Positions 1 through 6,706 of a DNA stretch of 37,485 bases are shown one piece after another. The notes under the pieces are model-generated. The model made no database searches. It saw nothing but the letters and a program-made list of their open reading frames with translations, and was not told where the DNA came from. The translations under genes were made by a program, and so were the position numbers. Location: NCBI GenBank assembly GCA_904502025.1, contig CAJGDJ010000018.1, forward strand, positions 1 through 37,485, given 5' to 3'. The stretch's first letter is position 1. Each line of letters starts with the position of its first letter. This DNA is from an uncultured Muribaculaceae bacterium. GTDB taxonomy: Bacteria; Bacteroidota; Bacteroidia; Bacteroidales; Muribaculaceae.

Positions 1-252
1 AAATCACCCAATGAATTAGGAATATATGATATGAGTGGTAATGTATGGGAATGGTGTAGCGATTGGTATGGCAGTTATTCATCGTCATCACAGACCAATC
101 CTACCGGACCAACTTCAGGCTCTGGCCGCGTGCTCCGCGGAGGTAGTTGGGGCAACGATGCGCTGTACTGCCGTTTGTCGAATCGCAGCCACAACTACCC
201 CGACAACCGCCTCTACAACCTCGGCTTCCGGTTAGTATGTGAACGTCTATAG
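1..252 (+). CDS. DGR target protein, FGE-sulfatase/C-type-lectin fold, 3' end only (5' partial)
   Basis: The reading frame is open from the first base of the window, so the gene starts upstream and only its last 83 codons are visible. The visible part has the hallmarks of the C-terminal half of the formylglycine-generating-enzyme (FGE)-sulfatase family: PNELGIYDMSGNVWEWC at residues 3-19, then RVLRGGSW and a final GFRL. Known DGR variable proteins commonly use this C-type-lectin-like fold, with the variable residues forming a ligand-binding surface. Here the last third (118-235) is a near copy of the template repeat downstream of the reverse transcriptase, with changes at template adenines. 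At the variable positions the protein carries G, G, D, L, Y, S, H, Y, L, Y and L where the template encodes N or Q. Inference: a diversified binding protein, not an active FGE. Its ligand and localisation signals cannot be judged because the N terminus is missing. Confidence 0.9.
   Translation, partial: KSPNELGIYDMSGNVWEWCSDWYGSYSSSSQTNPTGPTSGSGRVLRGGSWGNDALYCRLSNRSHNYPDNRLYNLGFRLVCERL
118..235 (+). repeat. DGR variable repeat (VR)
   Basis: This stretch aligns without gaps to 1808-1925 at a constant offset of 1690. It differs at 16 of 118 positions, and 15 of those are adenine in the template copy: 124, 125, 151, 152, 157, 164, 166, 188, 190, 196, 211, 212, 214, 220 and 221. The one exception is 175, T here against G in the template. 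Adenine-restricted substitution is the signature of DGR mutagenic retrohoming. The last 13 bases (223-235) are identical in both copies and are the likely initiation-of-mutagenic-homology (IMH) region. Similarity breaks down soon after 235, just before the target's stop codon. Confidence 0.95.
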
Positions 253-253
253 G

Positions 254-281
254 TAAGGGCATTCACTCTATTCCTAAGCTA
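254..281 (+). repeat. Left arm of long inverted repeat flanking the DGR cassette
   Basis: The reverse complement of 254-281 matches 1935-1962 in 26 of 28 columns, with one inserted base and one mismatch. The arm starts two bases after the target gene stop codon. The partner lies just after the template repeat, so the two arms bracket the accessory gene, the reverse transcriptase and the TR. Confidence 0.8.
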
Positions 282-294
282 AAACCATCAGAGC

Positions 295-354
295 AAAAAC
301 GCAATTCCCCCATAGGGCAAGTGGAACAGCCCGAAAAAGGGAATTGCTGTTTTT
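295..354 (+). other. Stem-loop downstream of the VR (possible DGR target hairpin or terminator)
   Basis: Bases 295-309 pair with 339-354 in a 15-bp stem with a single bulged T at 348, enclosing a 29-base loop. The right arm ends in a T run, so as RNA it could act as an intrinsic terminator for the target gene. In the Bordetella phage BPP-1 DGR, a hairpin shortly downstream of the IMH is needed for efficient retrohoming. This structure sits about 60 bases past the VR, farther than in the phage and with a larger loop, so the DGR role is only a possibility. Confidence 0.6.
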
Positions 355-379
355 AGCGATGTAAATGCAAAAAAAATAT

Positions 380-850
380 ATGCAAATACAAGTGTTTACA
401 ATTCCCATTTTAGAAGGAGAAGAAATTCTTAGTGAAATGAATAAATTTCTGCGATCGCATCGCGTCGCAGAAATCCAAAAAACATTTATCCCAACTGCCA
501 CCGGAGGCAGTTGGTCGTTTTGCATCACATATTTGGAATCGGTCAAAGTTGTCGATTCGGAAATAAAAAAAGGAAAAATAGATTATCGGAATGTTTTGAA
601 TGAGAGGGATTTTGCACTATTTTGTGAAATGCGCAAAGTGCGAAAGCAAATTGCCGAAAAGGAAGCAATCCCTCCATTTGCAGTGTTTACCGATGCAGAA
701 CTTGCCGAGATAGCAAAACTTGAGACAGTTACAATATCGTCGATAAAAGGAATTGCAGGGATCGGAGAGAAGAAATTAGAAAAATATGGGTCTTATTTTT
801 TAGAAATTGCCAATGAAACGAGTAGGCAACCTGATGAGTCAGATAGTTGA
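380..850 (+). CDS. DGR accessory protein with HRDC domain
   Basis: A 156-residue soluble protein. Residues about 77-145 look like an HRDC (helicase and RNase D C-terminal) domain, a small helical nucleic-acid-binding module: FCEMRKVRKQIAEKE, then a helix ending in SIKGIAGIGEKKLEKYG. Residues 1-55 form a separate block with strand-like patterns (MQIQVFTIPI and GGSWSFCITYLE) that I cannot assign to a named domain. HRDC proteins are an established accessory type in DGR loci lacking the usual Avd protein; no Avd-like gene is visible here. I prefer the ATG at 380 because MQIQVFTIPI starts the conserved-looking part. An in-frame ATG at 365 would add five residues. The gene overlaps the reverse transcriptase by 17 bases, suggesting coupled translation. 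Inferred role: helping the RT engage template RNA or target DNA. Confidence 0.85.
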   Translation: MQIQVFTIPILEGEEILSEMNKFLRSHRVAEIQKTFIPTATGGSWSFCITYLESVKVVDSEIKKGKIDYRNVLNERDFALFCEMRKVRKQIAEKEAIPPFAVFTDAELAEIAKLETVTISSIKGIAGIGEKKLEKYGSYFLEIANETSRQPDESDS

Positions 851-1808
851 TTACGATAATATTCAATTGGCTTTTATTAAGTCATGTAGAGGAAAACAAG
901 CAAAGAGAGAAGTCCTTGAATTTCGGTCAGATTATGAAAGAAACATAAGCGAAATTCGAAACTCATTGCTTTCAAGTGAAATACAAGTTGGAAATTATAA
1001 CTATTTTAAGATTTATGACCCTAAAGAGAGGGTAATATGTGCCGCATCATTTCGAGAGCGAGTGATACATCATGCGATAATGAATGTGTGTCATGAATAT
1101 TTTGAACGGACTCTGATATATGATACCTACGCAACACGAATAGGAAAAGGAGTGTATAAGGCTCTTGATAAAGCTAAAATAGCAGCATCAAAATATCAAT
1201 ATGTAGCGAAACTTGATTATCGTAAATATTTTGATTCTATTGACCACGAGGTGCTGAAAGAAAAGTTGGCACGATTGTTTAAGGATAAAGAATTGTTGAG
1301 CCTGTTTTATAAAATAATTGATAGTTATTGTGTAGTAAAGGGGAAAGGAGTCCCCATCGGAAATCTCACAAGTCAATATTTTGCCAACTATTATTTGTCG
1401 TCGCTTGACCACAAGGTGAAAGAAGAATTGCGACTCCCAATTTATCTTCGATATATGGACGATATATTGATTATGGATAATAATCGAACGCAATTGAAAT
1501 CATACGTAAGAACTGTGCAAGAATATTCTGAAAATAATTTGAAACTACGATTAAAAGAACCAATATATGGAGAATGTCGAATGGGAGTTCAATTTTTGGG
1601 ATATATAGTAAAACCATATCGCCTGCAGTTGAATGGGCGAAGTAAAAAACGATTTAGGGAAAAGATAAACTATTACACTAATAATTATGAAAATAATTTG
1701 ATAAGTGAAACAGAATACCAACAACACTTATTGCCGTTATTAGCATTTACGAGTTATGCAAATGATAAGGCATTTCAAAAAGCAACAATATGTGGGTGTC
1801 AATCGTAG
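834..1808 (+). CDS. Diversity-generating retroelement reverse transcriptase
   Basis: A 324-residue single-domain reverse transcriptase that copies the TR RNA into mutagenised cDNA for transfer into the VR. Counted from the ATG at 834, the motifs are: KLDYRKYFDSID around 126-137 with the first catalytic Asp, IGNLTSQ at 175-181, YLRYMDD with the catalytic YMDD at 207-210, and QFLGYIV near 253-259. The IGxxxSQ form of the fourth motif is the mark of DGR enzymes; group II intron RTs have QGxxxSP. There is no maturase, endonuclease or protease domain, which fits a DGR and argues against an intron or retroelement. Earlier starts in frame (TTG 807, ATG 813) are possible; 834 puts Met directly before the conserved N-terminal block and leaves a 17-base overlap with the HRDC gene. 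The stop codon's final G is the first base of the TR. Confidence 0.95.
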   Translation: MSQIVDYDNIQLAFIKSCRGKQAKREVLEFRSDYERNISEIRNSLLSSEIQVGNYNYFKIYDPKERVICAASFRERVIHHAIMNVCHEYFERTLIYDTYATRIGKGVYKALDKAKIAASKYQYVAKLDYRKYFDSIDHEVLKEKLARLFKDKELLSLFYKIIDSYCVVKGKGVPIGNLTSQYFANYYLSSLDHKVKEELRLPIYLRYMDDILIMDNNRTQLKSYVRTVQEYSENNLKLRLKEPIYGECRMGVQFLGYIVKPYRLQLNGRSKKRFREKINYYTNNYENNLISETEYQQHLLPLLAFTSYANDKAFQKATICGCQS

Positions 1809-1925
1809 GCTCTAACCGCGTGCTCCGCGGAGGTAGTTGGAACAACAATGCGCAGAACTGCCGTGTGTCGAATCGCAACAACAACAACCCCGACAACCGC
1901 AACAACAACAACGGCTTCCGGTTAG
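1808..1925 (+). repeat. DGR template repeat (TR)
   Basis: The ungapped partner of the VR at 118-235. Read in the VR frame it contains many AAC codons, including two runs of four (1876-1887 and 1901-1912). AAC can give 15 different amino acids when its adenines vary, and never a stop codon. The template starts at the last base of the RT stop codon. The match to the VR fades after 1925. Confidence 0.95.
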
Positions 1926-1934
1926 AATAGTCTA

Positions 1935-1962
1935 TAGCTTAGGAATAGAGGTGGATGCCCTT
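1935..1962 (-). repeat. Right arm of long inverted repeat flanking the DGR cassette
   Basis: Inverted partner of 254-281, 26 matching columns of 28. It starts about ten bases after the TR. Both arms are preceded, in direct orientation, by the same eight bases GTCTATAG (245-252 and 1930-1937). Confidence 0.8.
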
Positions 1963-2103
1963 TTTTAACCCGATTGATTCCCTGTCGATAATCGACAAAA
2001 CATGACCATCGAGAATGGTTTAAAGATAGGTTTGGTAGGCAATGATGTCGAAGAACCTATTTTTATATATTTCAGTTTGATAAAACATTTTTAAGGACAA
2101 ATT

Positions 2104-2289
2104 CAACCCCAAGGGGTTGATTAGTATATAGCCGGGTTTAGCCACGTAGTGGATAAGCCCGGTAATGTATTAGAATGGTGTAGTTTCTGAAGGAAACATT
2201 AATTGTCGCAAATAAAGAATCTTTTCAGATTCAGACTTAAATGAATATCTATTTCGGGCATATCTCCTATCGGAGCTATACCCGGCTAC
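2104..2289. repeat. REP-doublet-like palindromic element
   Basis: Three stem-loops lie in a row: 2104-2110 with 2113-2119 (7 bp, 2-base loop), 2132-2145 with 2149-2162 (14 positions, two mismatches) and 2255-2267 with 2272-2284 (13 positions, two mismatches). The second and third share a core, and the left flank (2126 onward) resembles the inverted right flank ending near 2289, so the two palindromes face each other across about 90 bases. This layout is that of paired REP sequences (REPINs), which are moved elsewhere by RAYT transposases. No such transposase is in the window. Confidence 0.5.
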
Positions 2290-2295
2290 ATACTA

Positions 2296-2325
2296 GAGGG
2301 TGTGCCTGAATTTTGACACACCCTC
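2296..2325. terminator. Stem-loop between convergent genes
   Basis: A perfect 9-bp GC-rich stem (2296-2304 with 2317-2325) and a 12-base loop, 31 bases past the stop codon of the M16 peptidase gene. There is no long T run on either side, so it may be an mRNA-stabilising hairpin or a weak or factor-dependent terminator. Confidence 0.45.
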
Positions 2326-2356
2326 CTACTCCATGTTTTCTACGTTTAATCCACTT

Positions 2357-3583
2357 TTATGTGAACGAGAGGGTGGAGGTGTTTTTGGTGATGGATTGTG
2401 CTATTTGTTGTATTTGTTCGGGGGTGATGGCGTTGATGCGGTCGAGAATTTCGTCAGATGAGGCAACTCGGTTGTGATATAACATTGAGCGACCTGTGGT
2501 GATGGCTGCTTGTTCGCGATTTTCCGATGCCACAATGAGCTGACCGAGATATTGTTTTTTTGCTGCTTCGATTTGTTTTGAAGTGAGAGCTTTTGACGCA
2601 AGAGAATCGAGTTGGTTCATCACTAATCGGCGACAACGATTGAGGTCGTCATGGTCGCAGCCAAAATAAATAGCCATCGCACCACAGTCGGTAAACATTG
2701 CCGACGATGCTTCAACCGTATATACCAAACCACGGCGTTCACGAAGCGAGATGTTGAGCAATGAGTTCATGCCCGGACCACCAAGAATGTTGGTGAATAG
2801 GGCAGTAGCATAGCGTTTGTCGGAATACATTCCCTCGATAGGTGCACCTATGATAGTGTGGCATTGGTGGTTACCAAGGTTGGTTTTTATGTCAAATGGA
2901 GAAACATTAGTGGGGGTGGTGCGATTGATAGGTGCAAGTTGATTTGAGAGGTCGCCAAAATGCTTTTCGGCAAGACGGAACACCTTCGTAGGGCGTTCGC
3001 TACCCATATAGAAAAACACCATATTAGGTCCCGTATAATAACGGGCAAGATAGTTTTGACACACTTCGGTGGTGAAGGTGGCTATCGTTGAGGTATTGCC
3101 AAGAATATTATGTCCGAGTGACGAACCTTTGAAAATAAGGTCCTCAAAATCGTCATATATAGCCTCTGACGGACTATCGAGATATGAGTTTATTTCATCG
3201 GCTACTACTTCGCGTTCTTTGTCGAGTTCGGTTGATGGGAATTGCGATGAAGTAACAAGGTCGGCTATGAGGTCGATTGCACGATTGAGGTTGCCTGATG
3301 GGAAGATAGAGTAGAGCATTGTCTCCTCTTTGGTAGTATAGGCATTAAGTTCACCACCCACAGCTTCCATGCGGTTGATGATATGCCATGAGCGACGGTG
3401 AGTAGTACCTTTGAATATGGTATGTTCCACAAAGTGTGCCAATCCAAAGTGTTCGGGTGATTCATCACGACTGCCCACATTGACGGCTATGCCACAATAT
3501 TCTACGCCCGAACGTGCTTGGCGATGCACGATGCGAAGACCATTTGATAGGGTGTGATATGTATAGATGTTTTTATCCTCCAT
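2357..3583 (-). CDS. M16 family zinc metallopeptidase (processing-peptidase-like)
   Basis: A 408-residue member of the insulinase/pitrilysin (M16) family, close to the single-unit processing-peptidase-like form. The inverted zinc site is intact: HFVEH at residues 50-54 (ligands His50 and His54, catalytic Glu51 or Glu53 depending on register) and Glu131, giving exactly the HxxEH-x76-E spacing of the family. The C-terminal half has the usual RRGLVYTVEAS stretch. No signal peptide is seen, so a cytoplasmic or peripheral location is likely. It is the last gene of the rpoN-to-M16 run, three bases after ispG, hence probably translated from the same message. The substrate is unknown; the family cleaves peptides and small proteins. 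Confidence 0.9.
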   Translation of the reverse strand: MEDKNIYTYHTLSNGLRIVHRQARSGVEYCGIAVNVGSRDESPEHFGLAHFVEHTIFKGTTHRRSWHIINRMEAVGGELNAYTTKEETMLYSIFPSGNLNRAIDLIADLVTSSQFPSTELDKEREVVADEINSYLDSPSEAIYDDFEDLIFKGSSLGHNILGNTSTIATFTTEVCQNYLARYYTGPNMVFFYMGSERPTKVFRLAEKHFGDLSNQLAPINRTTPTNVSPFDIKTNLGNHQCHTIIGAPIEGMYSDKRYATALFTNILGGPGMNSLLNISLRERRGLVYTVEASSAMFTDCGAMAIYFGCDHDDLNRCRRLVMNQLDSLASKALTSKQIEAAKKQYLGQLIVASENREQAAITTGRSMLYHNRVASSDEILDRINAITPEQIQQIAQSITKNTSTLSFT

Positions 3584-3586
3584 AGT

Positions 3587-5410
3587 TTATGCAGGGTCAA
3601 CCCAATCACCTTCCGATTTGATTAATTCTATGAGACGGGGTATCGCTTGGTCGGTGGGGATATTCTTTTCAATACATGTTTTGTTTTTATACAAACTCAC
3701 TTTCCCTACACCTGCACCCACATAGCCATAGTCGGCATCAGCCATTTCGCCCGGTCCGTTTACGATACACCCCATAATGCCAATTTTCAATCCTTTGAGG
3801 TGTGCGGTAGCTTCTTTTACGGCTTTAACTGTTGATTGAAGGTCGAAAAGAGTGCGACCACAACCTGGACATGAGATATATTCGGTGCGAGAAATTCGTA
3901 ATCGTGCCGCTTGAAGAATACCAAACGATAGGCGAGCTATCGTTGCTGCATCTACTCGTGGTGCATTGAGCCAAATGCCGTCATGATTGCCGTTAAGGAG
4001 TATAGACCCTAAATCGGCAGATGCTATTATTGTAACATCATTAATCATTGCAGTGGGGTAGTCCACTCGCATTACGATAGGAGTTTTTACCCCTGCTTGA
4101 GTCAGTGCATGAGCAAATGCCTGCATCTCTCCGGGAGCATTGAGGTGATTGCTATTAAGAATTATTACAACATTGCCATCAAGATATGGTGTAACCTCAG
4201 AAACTTCGGTTGAGGCATCAACTTCAACAAATTTAATTGGTGCAATGCTTTGCTTGATTGATTTACGTTGTTCCCAAGTGAATAATTGGCAATAATCACT
4301 TGGCTCATCAGTAAATGGAATGATAATTTTGTTGGCGTCTATCCCCGATGGGATATTTCCGTCATTGATATAAAAATAATCAGGGGTACAGCCATCGGCA
4401 TATTTGGGAGCATATCCGTTAGCGATAACGATAGGCAGTGCTTCGCCACCAATATTTGCTACGGCAATGCTTGGGCGACGAGATGGAGCTTCATAGCAGT
4501 AGCCATCATAGTGAGCCCCTTTAATTTCGCGTGCGTTTTCGCGACGGGAGATATAGTTGACTAATGCCTCGGCAACCGGAATTTCGCATTCTGGTTCTTC
4601 GCTCAACGACACGCGAATTGTGTCGCCAATTCCCTCGGCAAGCAGTGTGCCAATTCCAACAGCTGATTTTACTCTCCCATCTTCGCCATCGCCGGCTTCG
4701 GTTACACCAAGATGTAGAGGGAATTGCATATTTTCTTCCTCCATTGCAATAACCAATCGTCGCATTGTTTCAACCATAATAACAGTGTTTGACGCTTTGA
4801 TTGAAATCACTACGTTGAGGAAGTTCTGAGCCACGCACACACGAAGAAATTCCATGGCCGATTCTACCATTCCGGCAGGAGTATCGCCATAGCGACTCAT
4901 AATGCGGTCGGATAATGAACCGTGATTAACACCTATGCGAATGGCAGTGTTGTTTTTGCGACAAAGTTCGATGAAAGGTACAAATGTAGCCTCTATCTTT
5001 TTTATTTCTTCGGCATATTCTTCGTCGGTATATGATAGTTGTTGGAACGTGCGACCCGGATCTACAAAGTTGCCGGGGTTAATACGTACTTTTTCAACAA
5101 ATTCGGCTGCAGCAAATGCTGCACGTGGGTTGAAATGAATATCGGCAACCAATGGAGTGTTAATGCCATTGGCTCGAAGTTGCGATTTGATATTGCCAAG
5201 ATTTTCGGCTTCGCGTACACCTTGTGCCGTAAGACGTATATATGATGCTCCGGCATTGGCTATGCGTTCACATTGTGCTACCGACCCTTCGGTGTCCATT
5301 GTTGAGGTTGAAGCCATTGATTGCAATCGTATTGGGTATTCGCTACCCAATGGAGTGCCACCGATGTTTACGGAAACTGTTTTGCGACGTTTGTAATTGA
5401 ATATGCTCAT
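3587..5410 (-). CDS. ispG: (E)-4-hydroxy-3-methylbut-2-enyl-diphosphate synthase, long form
   Basis: Penultimate enzyme of the MEP isoprenoid pathway: it reductively opens methylerythritol cyclodiphosphate to HMBPP using a [4Fe-4S] cluster. The 607 residues match the three-domain form seen in Bacteroidota, chlorobi and plants, which has an insert of over 200 residues between the TIM barrel and the Fe-S domain. Cluster ligands are visible near the C terminus: Cys514 and Cys517 in SCPGCGRTLFDL, Cys548 and Glu555 in GCIVNGPGE. The N-terminal block with RLQSMASTST and a VRINPGNF barrel segment is typical. It lies 15 bases after purE and 3 bases before the M16 gene. Confidence 0.96.
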   Translation of the reverse strand: MSIFNYKRRKTVSVNIGGTPLGSEYPIRLQSMASTSTMDTEGSVAQCERIANAGASYIRLTAQGVREAENLGNIKSQLRANGINTPLVADIHFNPRAAFAAAEFVEKVRINPGNFVDPGRTFQQLSYTDEEYAEEIKKIEATFVPFIELCRKNNTAIRIGVNHGSLSDRIMSRYGDTPAGMVESAMEFLRVCVAQNFLNVVISIKASNTVIMVETMRRLVIAMEEENMQFPLHLGVTEAGDGEDGRVKSAVGIGTLLAEGIGDTIRVSLSEEPECEIPVAEALVNYISRRENAREIKGAHYDGYCYEAPSRRPSIAVANIGGEALPIVIANGYAPKYADGCTPDYFYINDGNIPSGIDANKIIIPFTDEPSDYCQLFTWEQRKSIKQSIAPIKFVEVDASTEVSEVTPYLDGNVVIILNSNHLNAPGEMQAFAHALTQAGVKTPIVMRVDYPTAMINDVTIIASADLGSILLNGNHDGIWLNAPRVDAATIARLSFGILQAARLRISRTEYISCPGCGRTLFDLQSTVKAVKEATAHLKGLKIGIMGCIVNGPGEMADADYGYVGAGVGKVSLYKNKTCIEKNIPTDQAIPRLIELIKSEGDWVDPA

Positions 5411-5425
5411 CGGAGAAGTTATAGA

Positions 5426-5932
5426 TTAATCTACTTTGAATTTGTATTTTACGTTTTTGAGTTCATCGTTGGCTTTTACGATTTTCTCTGAAAGTGTGGC
5501 ACGATATTCGGCAAAGCGTTTGGCAAGGGCTTCATCGCCAAGAGCAAGAATTTGTACTGCCATAACAGCGGCATTCATTCCATTGTTGATACCTACTGTT
5601 GCAACAGAAATGCCGGGAGGCATTTGCACGATTGAAAGAAGTGCATCAACGCCATCGAGAGTAGAGTTGATGGGTAGTCCAATTACGGGTAGTGGAGTCA
5701 TTGCTGCAATAACTCCGGGAAGAGCTGCGGCCATGCCGGCTGCCGCAATGATAACTTTAATGCCACGACTTTCTGCGTTTCGTGCAAATTCTTCTACTTC
5801 GCCGGGAGTGCGGTGAGCCGAAAGTGCATTCATTTCAAATGGGACTTCCATTTGTTCGAGAAATTTTGCCGCTTTTTCAAGAATGGGAAGGTCAGAGGTG
5901 CTTCCCATGATGATGCTAACTACTGGTTTCAT
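5426..5932 (-). CDS. purE: 5-(carboxyamino)imidazole ribonucleotide mutase
   Basis: A 168-residue class I PurE that interconverts N5-CAIR and CAIR in de novo purine synthesis; the family forms octamers. The substrate loops are present: IIMGSTSDLP near residues 7-16, the catalytic-His segment SAHRTPGE near 39-46, and SIVQMPPG near 109-116. In the block that reads GGAAHLPG in the E. coli enzyme this protein has GMAAALPG, so the His there is Ala. I believe this is common in Bacteroidota PurE, but cannot check it here. It sits between the PAP2-like gene and ispG with short gaps of 22 and 15 bases. Confidence 0.95.
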   Translation of the reverse strand: MKPVVSIIMGSTSDLPILEKAAKFLEQMEVPFEMNALSAHRTPGEVEEFARNAESRGIKVIIAAAGMAAALPGVIAAMTPLPVIGLPINSTLDGVDALLSIVQMPPGISVATVGINNGMNAAVMAVQILALGDEALAKRFAEYRATLSEKIVKANDELKNVKYKFKVD

Positions 5933-5954
5933 TGTAAATTATATTTTAATGTTA

Positions 5955-6704
5955 TTAAATTGTCAATATAAACACCCAAAAGAAGCCGTTGAGAGTGCCT
6001 GCTAAAACTTGTGCCAACGTGTGGCGATTTAAGATGAGTCGAGATGTCCCCACAGCTCCGGTTAGGAGTATGACTAATGATGTGAGGTATATTAAATCAA
6101 ATGTAACATAGCCGTTTACCCACATGGAGAACATTAGTGCTGTTAATCCACCCATTCCTGCACCGTGTGCACTTATTTTCCATTTAAGATTAATTAATGC
6201 CGATGCTATTACTGCAATGCCACCACCAATCATAAACATCGGAATCCAAATAGGAGCGTTTATGTTGGAAAGATACACAGCTGCCGCCACATAACTCATC
6301 ACTGCAATGATGTAGGGGACAATGCGATCCTGTTGCTTGTTTACACCAGGGTCGGATATTTTCCCAAGTTTATATAGTATTGCAATTGCTATTGAAGGAA
6401 TCATGCATGTTAACGCAAGAATTACGAGTGTTACAAGAATGCGAGTATATAGTGGTGTAATCGAACCAATAATAGAACCGTTTAGAGCTATGGCAACAGC
6501 GTATGTGGGTATAATGAGAGGACTGAATGCCGATGAAAAAAAACTTGCGATTTTCTCAGCGATTGACACGCGTGGTGCTTGTTCAGCTACATTTTTTTCG
6601 TTCTCATCATGCTGTGAAGCCATAAAATCGTTGCGTTTGAATTCTTCTAATAGAGCGAAAAATTCTTGTTCTATTTTTTGATGTTCTAATTGTTCATCAG
6701 TCAT
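5955..6704 (-). CDS. PAP2-like integral membrane protein
   Basis: A 249-residue protein with a hydrophilic, acidic N terminus of about 45 residues, followed by six or seven hydrophobic segments. The C-terminal part has KISAHGAGMGGL and then SRLILNRHTLAQVLAG. These resemble motifs 2 and 3 of the PAP2 phosphatase superfamily (SGH and SRxxxxxH), with the usual final Asp replaced by Gln. PAP2 enzymes of this kind dephosphorylate lipid phosphates such as undecaprenyl diphosphate; with the altered motif, catalysis is uncertain. It starts two bases after the rpoN stop, so it is very likely co-expressed. Assignment to PAP2 is from motif reading only. Confidence 0.65.
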   Translation of the reverse strand: MTDEQLEHQKIEQEFFALLEEFKRNDFMASQHDENEKNVAEQAPRVSIAEKIASFFSSAFSPLIIPTYAVAIALNGSIIGSITPLYTRILVTLVILALTCMIPSIAIAILYKLGKISDPGVNKQQDRIVPYIIAVMSYVAAAVYLSNINAPIWIPMFMIGGGIAVIASALINLKWKISAHGAGMGGLTALMFSMWVNGYVTFDLIYLTSLVILLTGAVGTSRLILNRHTLAQVLAGTLNGFFWVFILTI

Positions 6705-6706
6705 AG

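Larger units (their letters stand above)
1963..2356. other. Non-coding region after the DGR
   Basis: No convincing coding sequence is visible in these 394 bases. They hold a small hairpin (1983-1988 with 1992-1997), a 7-bp stem (2026-2032 with 2054-2060) followed by a T-rich stretch that could end DGR transcription, a REP-doublet-like element (2104-2289) and a strong stem-loop (2296-2325) between the convergent DGR and M16 genes. The DGR template RNA may extend into this region. Confidence 0.6.

Noticed and set aside
35..235. Open frame overlapping the DGR target tail in another frame
   Set aside because: Shadow frame: it has no recognisable domain, while the main frame carries clear FGE-family motifs.
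807..1808. Reverse transcriptase as part of a group II intron or retron
   Set aside because: It has no maturase or endonuclease domain, no intron domain V-like structure was noted around it, and it carries the DGR-type IGNLTSQ motif with a matching TR/VR pair.
2161..2183. A second variable repeat
   Set aside because: It matches a conserved part of the target upstream of the VR, not the TR, and the differences are not at template adenines.
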